NCBI GenBank assembly: GCA_023146135.1
Contig: JAGLCR010000014.1
Span: 1-42,445, forward strand
Length of the DNA stretch: 42,445 nt
Origin: Bacteroidales bacterium
GTDB taxonomy: Bacteria; Bacteroidota; Bacteroidia; Bacteroidales; UBA1556
Direction of reading: 5' to 3'
Made by a program: the position numbers and the translations under genes. The notes below the pieces were generated by a model. It saw only the letters and a program-made list of their open reading frames with translations, made no database searches and was not told the origin of the DNA. Below, one piece after another: positions 41,727-42,445 of the stretch (position 1 is the stretch's first letter; each line of letters begins with the position of its first letter).

Positions 41727-42445
41727 ATGACAAAAGATAAAAAATTAAAAAGCTGGATTGAAGTATCATCAGATTCTGATTTCCCAATACAAAATATACC
41801 ATTTGGGGTATTCAAAACAAAATTAGGTGGTGATGCTCGTTGTGCAACACGTATCGGCAATTGCGTTATCGACTTATCAGAGTTGGCTTCCTTAGGTTAT
41901 TTCGACGATTTGAAGTTTGATGTATCTGTATTTTTCGAAGAGAAATTGAATAGCTTCATGGCTTTAGGTAAAACAATTACCAATGGTGTACGAAATCGTA
42001 TTGTGGAGGTATTTAGTGTTGAAAATGAAGACTTACAACATAATGCTTCAAATAGGGCTTTGGTAATGTTCAAATTAGAAGAGGTAGATATGTTGCTTCC
42101 AATAGATATTGGTGATTATACTGATTTCTATTCGAGTATTGAGCATGCCACAAATGTGGGGAAAATGTTTCGTGATCCTGATAATGCCTTATTGCCAAAC
42201 TGGAAACATATTCCTGTAGGTTATCACGGACGTAGTTCCTCGATTGTAGTTTCGGGTACTGATATTTATAGACCAAAAGGTCAAGTGAAACCCAACGACG
42301 AAACAAAGCCCATATTTACGGCTTCTCGCCTAATGGATTTTGAGCTAGAGATGGCGTTTGTTACGGGTGGAAAATCCCAGTTGGGCGATGCTATAAGTGT
42401 TGAAGATGCCGATGAGTATATTTTTGGGATGATGATATTCAATGA
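41727..42445 (+). CDS. fahA: Fumarylacetoacetase, 3' end beyond window
   Basis: The last step of tyrosine catabolism, splitting fumarylacetoacetate into fumarate and acetoacetate. Translation from the ATG at 41727 is open to the window end (about 239 residues, roughly 55 percent of the usual length). Family signatures are IPFGVFKTKLGGDARCATRI, the metal and active-site region DIGDYTDFYSSIEHATNVGKMFR (keys D, Y, E, H), YHGRSSSIVVSGT and MDFELEMAFV. It lies 34 bp after hppD on the same strand. It is cut by the window, not broken. Confidence 0.95.
   Translation, partial: MTKDKKLKSWIEVSSDSDFPIQNIPFGVFKTKLGGDARCATRIGNCVIDLSELASLGYFDDLKFDVSVFFEEKLNSFMALGKTITNGVRNRIVEVFSVENEDLQHNASNRALVMFKLEEVDMLLPIDIGDYTDFYSSIEHATNVGKMFRDPDNALLPNWKHIPVGYHGRSSSIVVSGTDIYRPKGQVKPNDETKPIFTASRLMDFELEMAFVTGGKSQLGDAISVEDADEYIFGMMIFN

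Noticed and set aside
1-42445. tRNA, rRNA or insertion sequence
   Set aside because: No cloverleaf, rRNA stretch, transposase or terminal repeat was found by reading the intergenic regions on both strands.

Overview
The window comes from the chromosome of an AT-rich member of the Bacteroidota, class not determined. The evidence is the repeated Bacteroidota-type promoter pattern (TTTG, about 19 bp, then TAnnTTTG) in front of many genes, lipoproteins ending their signals in xxC followed by KDD-type residues, SpoIIE phosphatases with YfiR/DUF4154 sensors, tandem-domain UspA proteins, YwqK/MORN-type repeat proteins and PS-10/S28-like peptidases. About 37 protein genes are supported. No rRNA, tRNA, insertion sequence or CRISPR array was seen.

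Layout. 1-5.5 kb: a secreted helical-repeat protein, a membrane YfiR-SpoIIE phosphatase, a DUF502 membrane protein and deoxyribose-phosphate aldolase. 5.5-7.0 kb (minus strand): a probable operon of a stand-alone archaeal-type threonyl-tRNA editing domain, D-aminoacyl-tRNA deacylase (dtd) and a small ICMT-like membrane methyltransferase. 7.0-10.9 kb: four exported genes, namely two MauG/MbnH-like di-haem peroxidase lipoproteins around an MbnP-like lipoprotein, then a small two-CXXCH lipoprotein. 10.9-12.9 kb (minus): M28 peptidase and rsmI. 13.0-16.0 kb: an exported peroxiredoxin-like protein and a two-gene unit that matches the anaerobic ergothioneine pathway (a multi-rhodanese EanB-like sulfurtransferase and an EgtD/EanA-like histidine methyltransferase). 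16.2-19.8 kb: class II fructose-bisphosphate aldolase with a clear terminator, then two tandem UspA proteins flanking a SPOR protein.

20.0-23.4 kb: an archaeal-type gatE-gatD pair (Glu-tRNA(Gln) amidotransferase) ending in a strong terminator. 23.7-25.7 kb: a small island with an orphan exported protein, a gene remnant, and a hemerythrin plus LuxR-type regulator pair. 25.75-26.11 kb: three copies of a structured ~100-bp repeat separated by purine-rich tracts. 26.3-33.6 kb: long-chain polyprenyl diphosphate synthase, a YwqK-repeat protein, seryl-tRNA synthetase, a TPR protein and an S28-like peptidase. 33.8-36.8 kb: a cluster of DUF1858/DUF2249 protein, haem-copper-oxidase-like membrane protein, SufT-like factor and Rrf2 regulator, which suggests nitrosative or Fe-S stress. 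36.8-39.1 kb: alpha/beta hydrolase, an AAA ATPase with a winged-helix tail behind a 15-bp tandem repeat, and a zinc-finger anti-sigma-like protein. 39.4 kb to the end: homogentisate-type tyrosine breakdown (hmgA, hppD, fahA; the last runs off the window).

Most notable: two translation-fidelity or aminoacylation loci with archaeal-type genes (Thr editing domain; GatDE), a probable anaerobic ergothioneine pair, an MbnH/MbnP-like cluster with duplicated peroxidase, and the structured repeat array. Oxygen-using tyrosine catabolism beside an anaerobic-type sulfur route suggests a facultative or microaerobic life, but that is inference.
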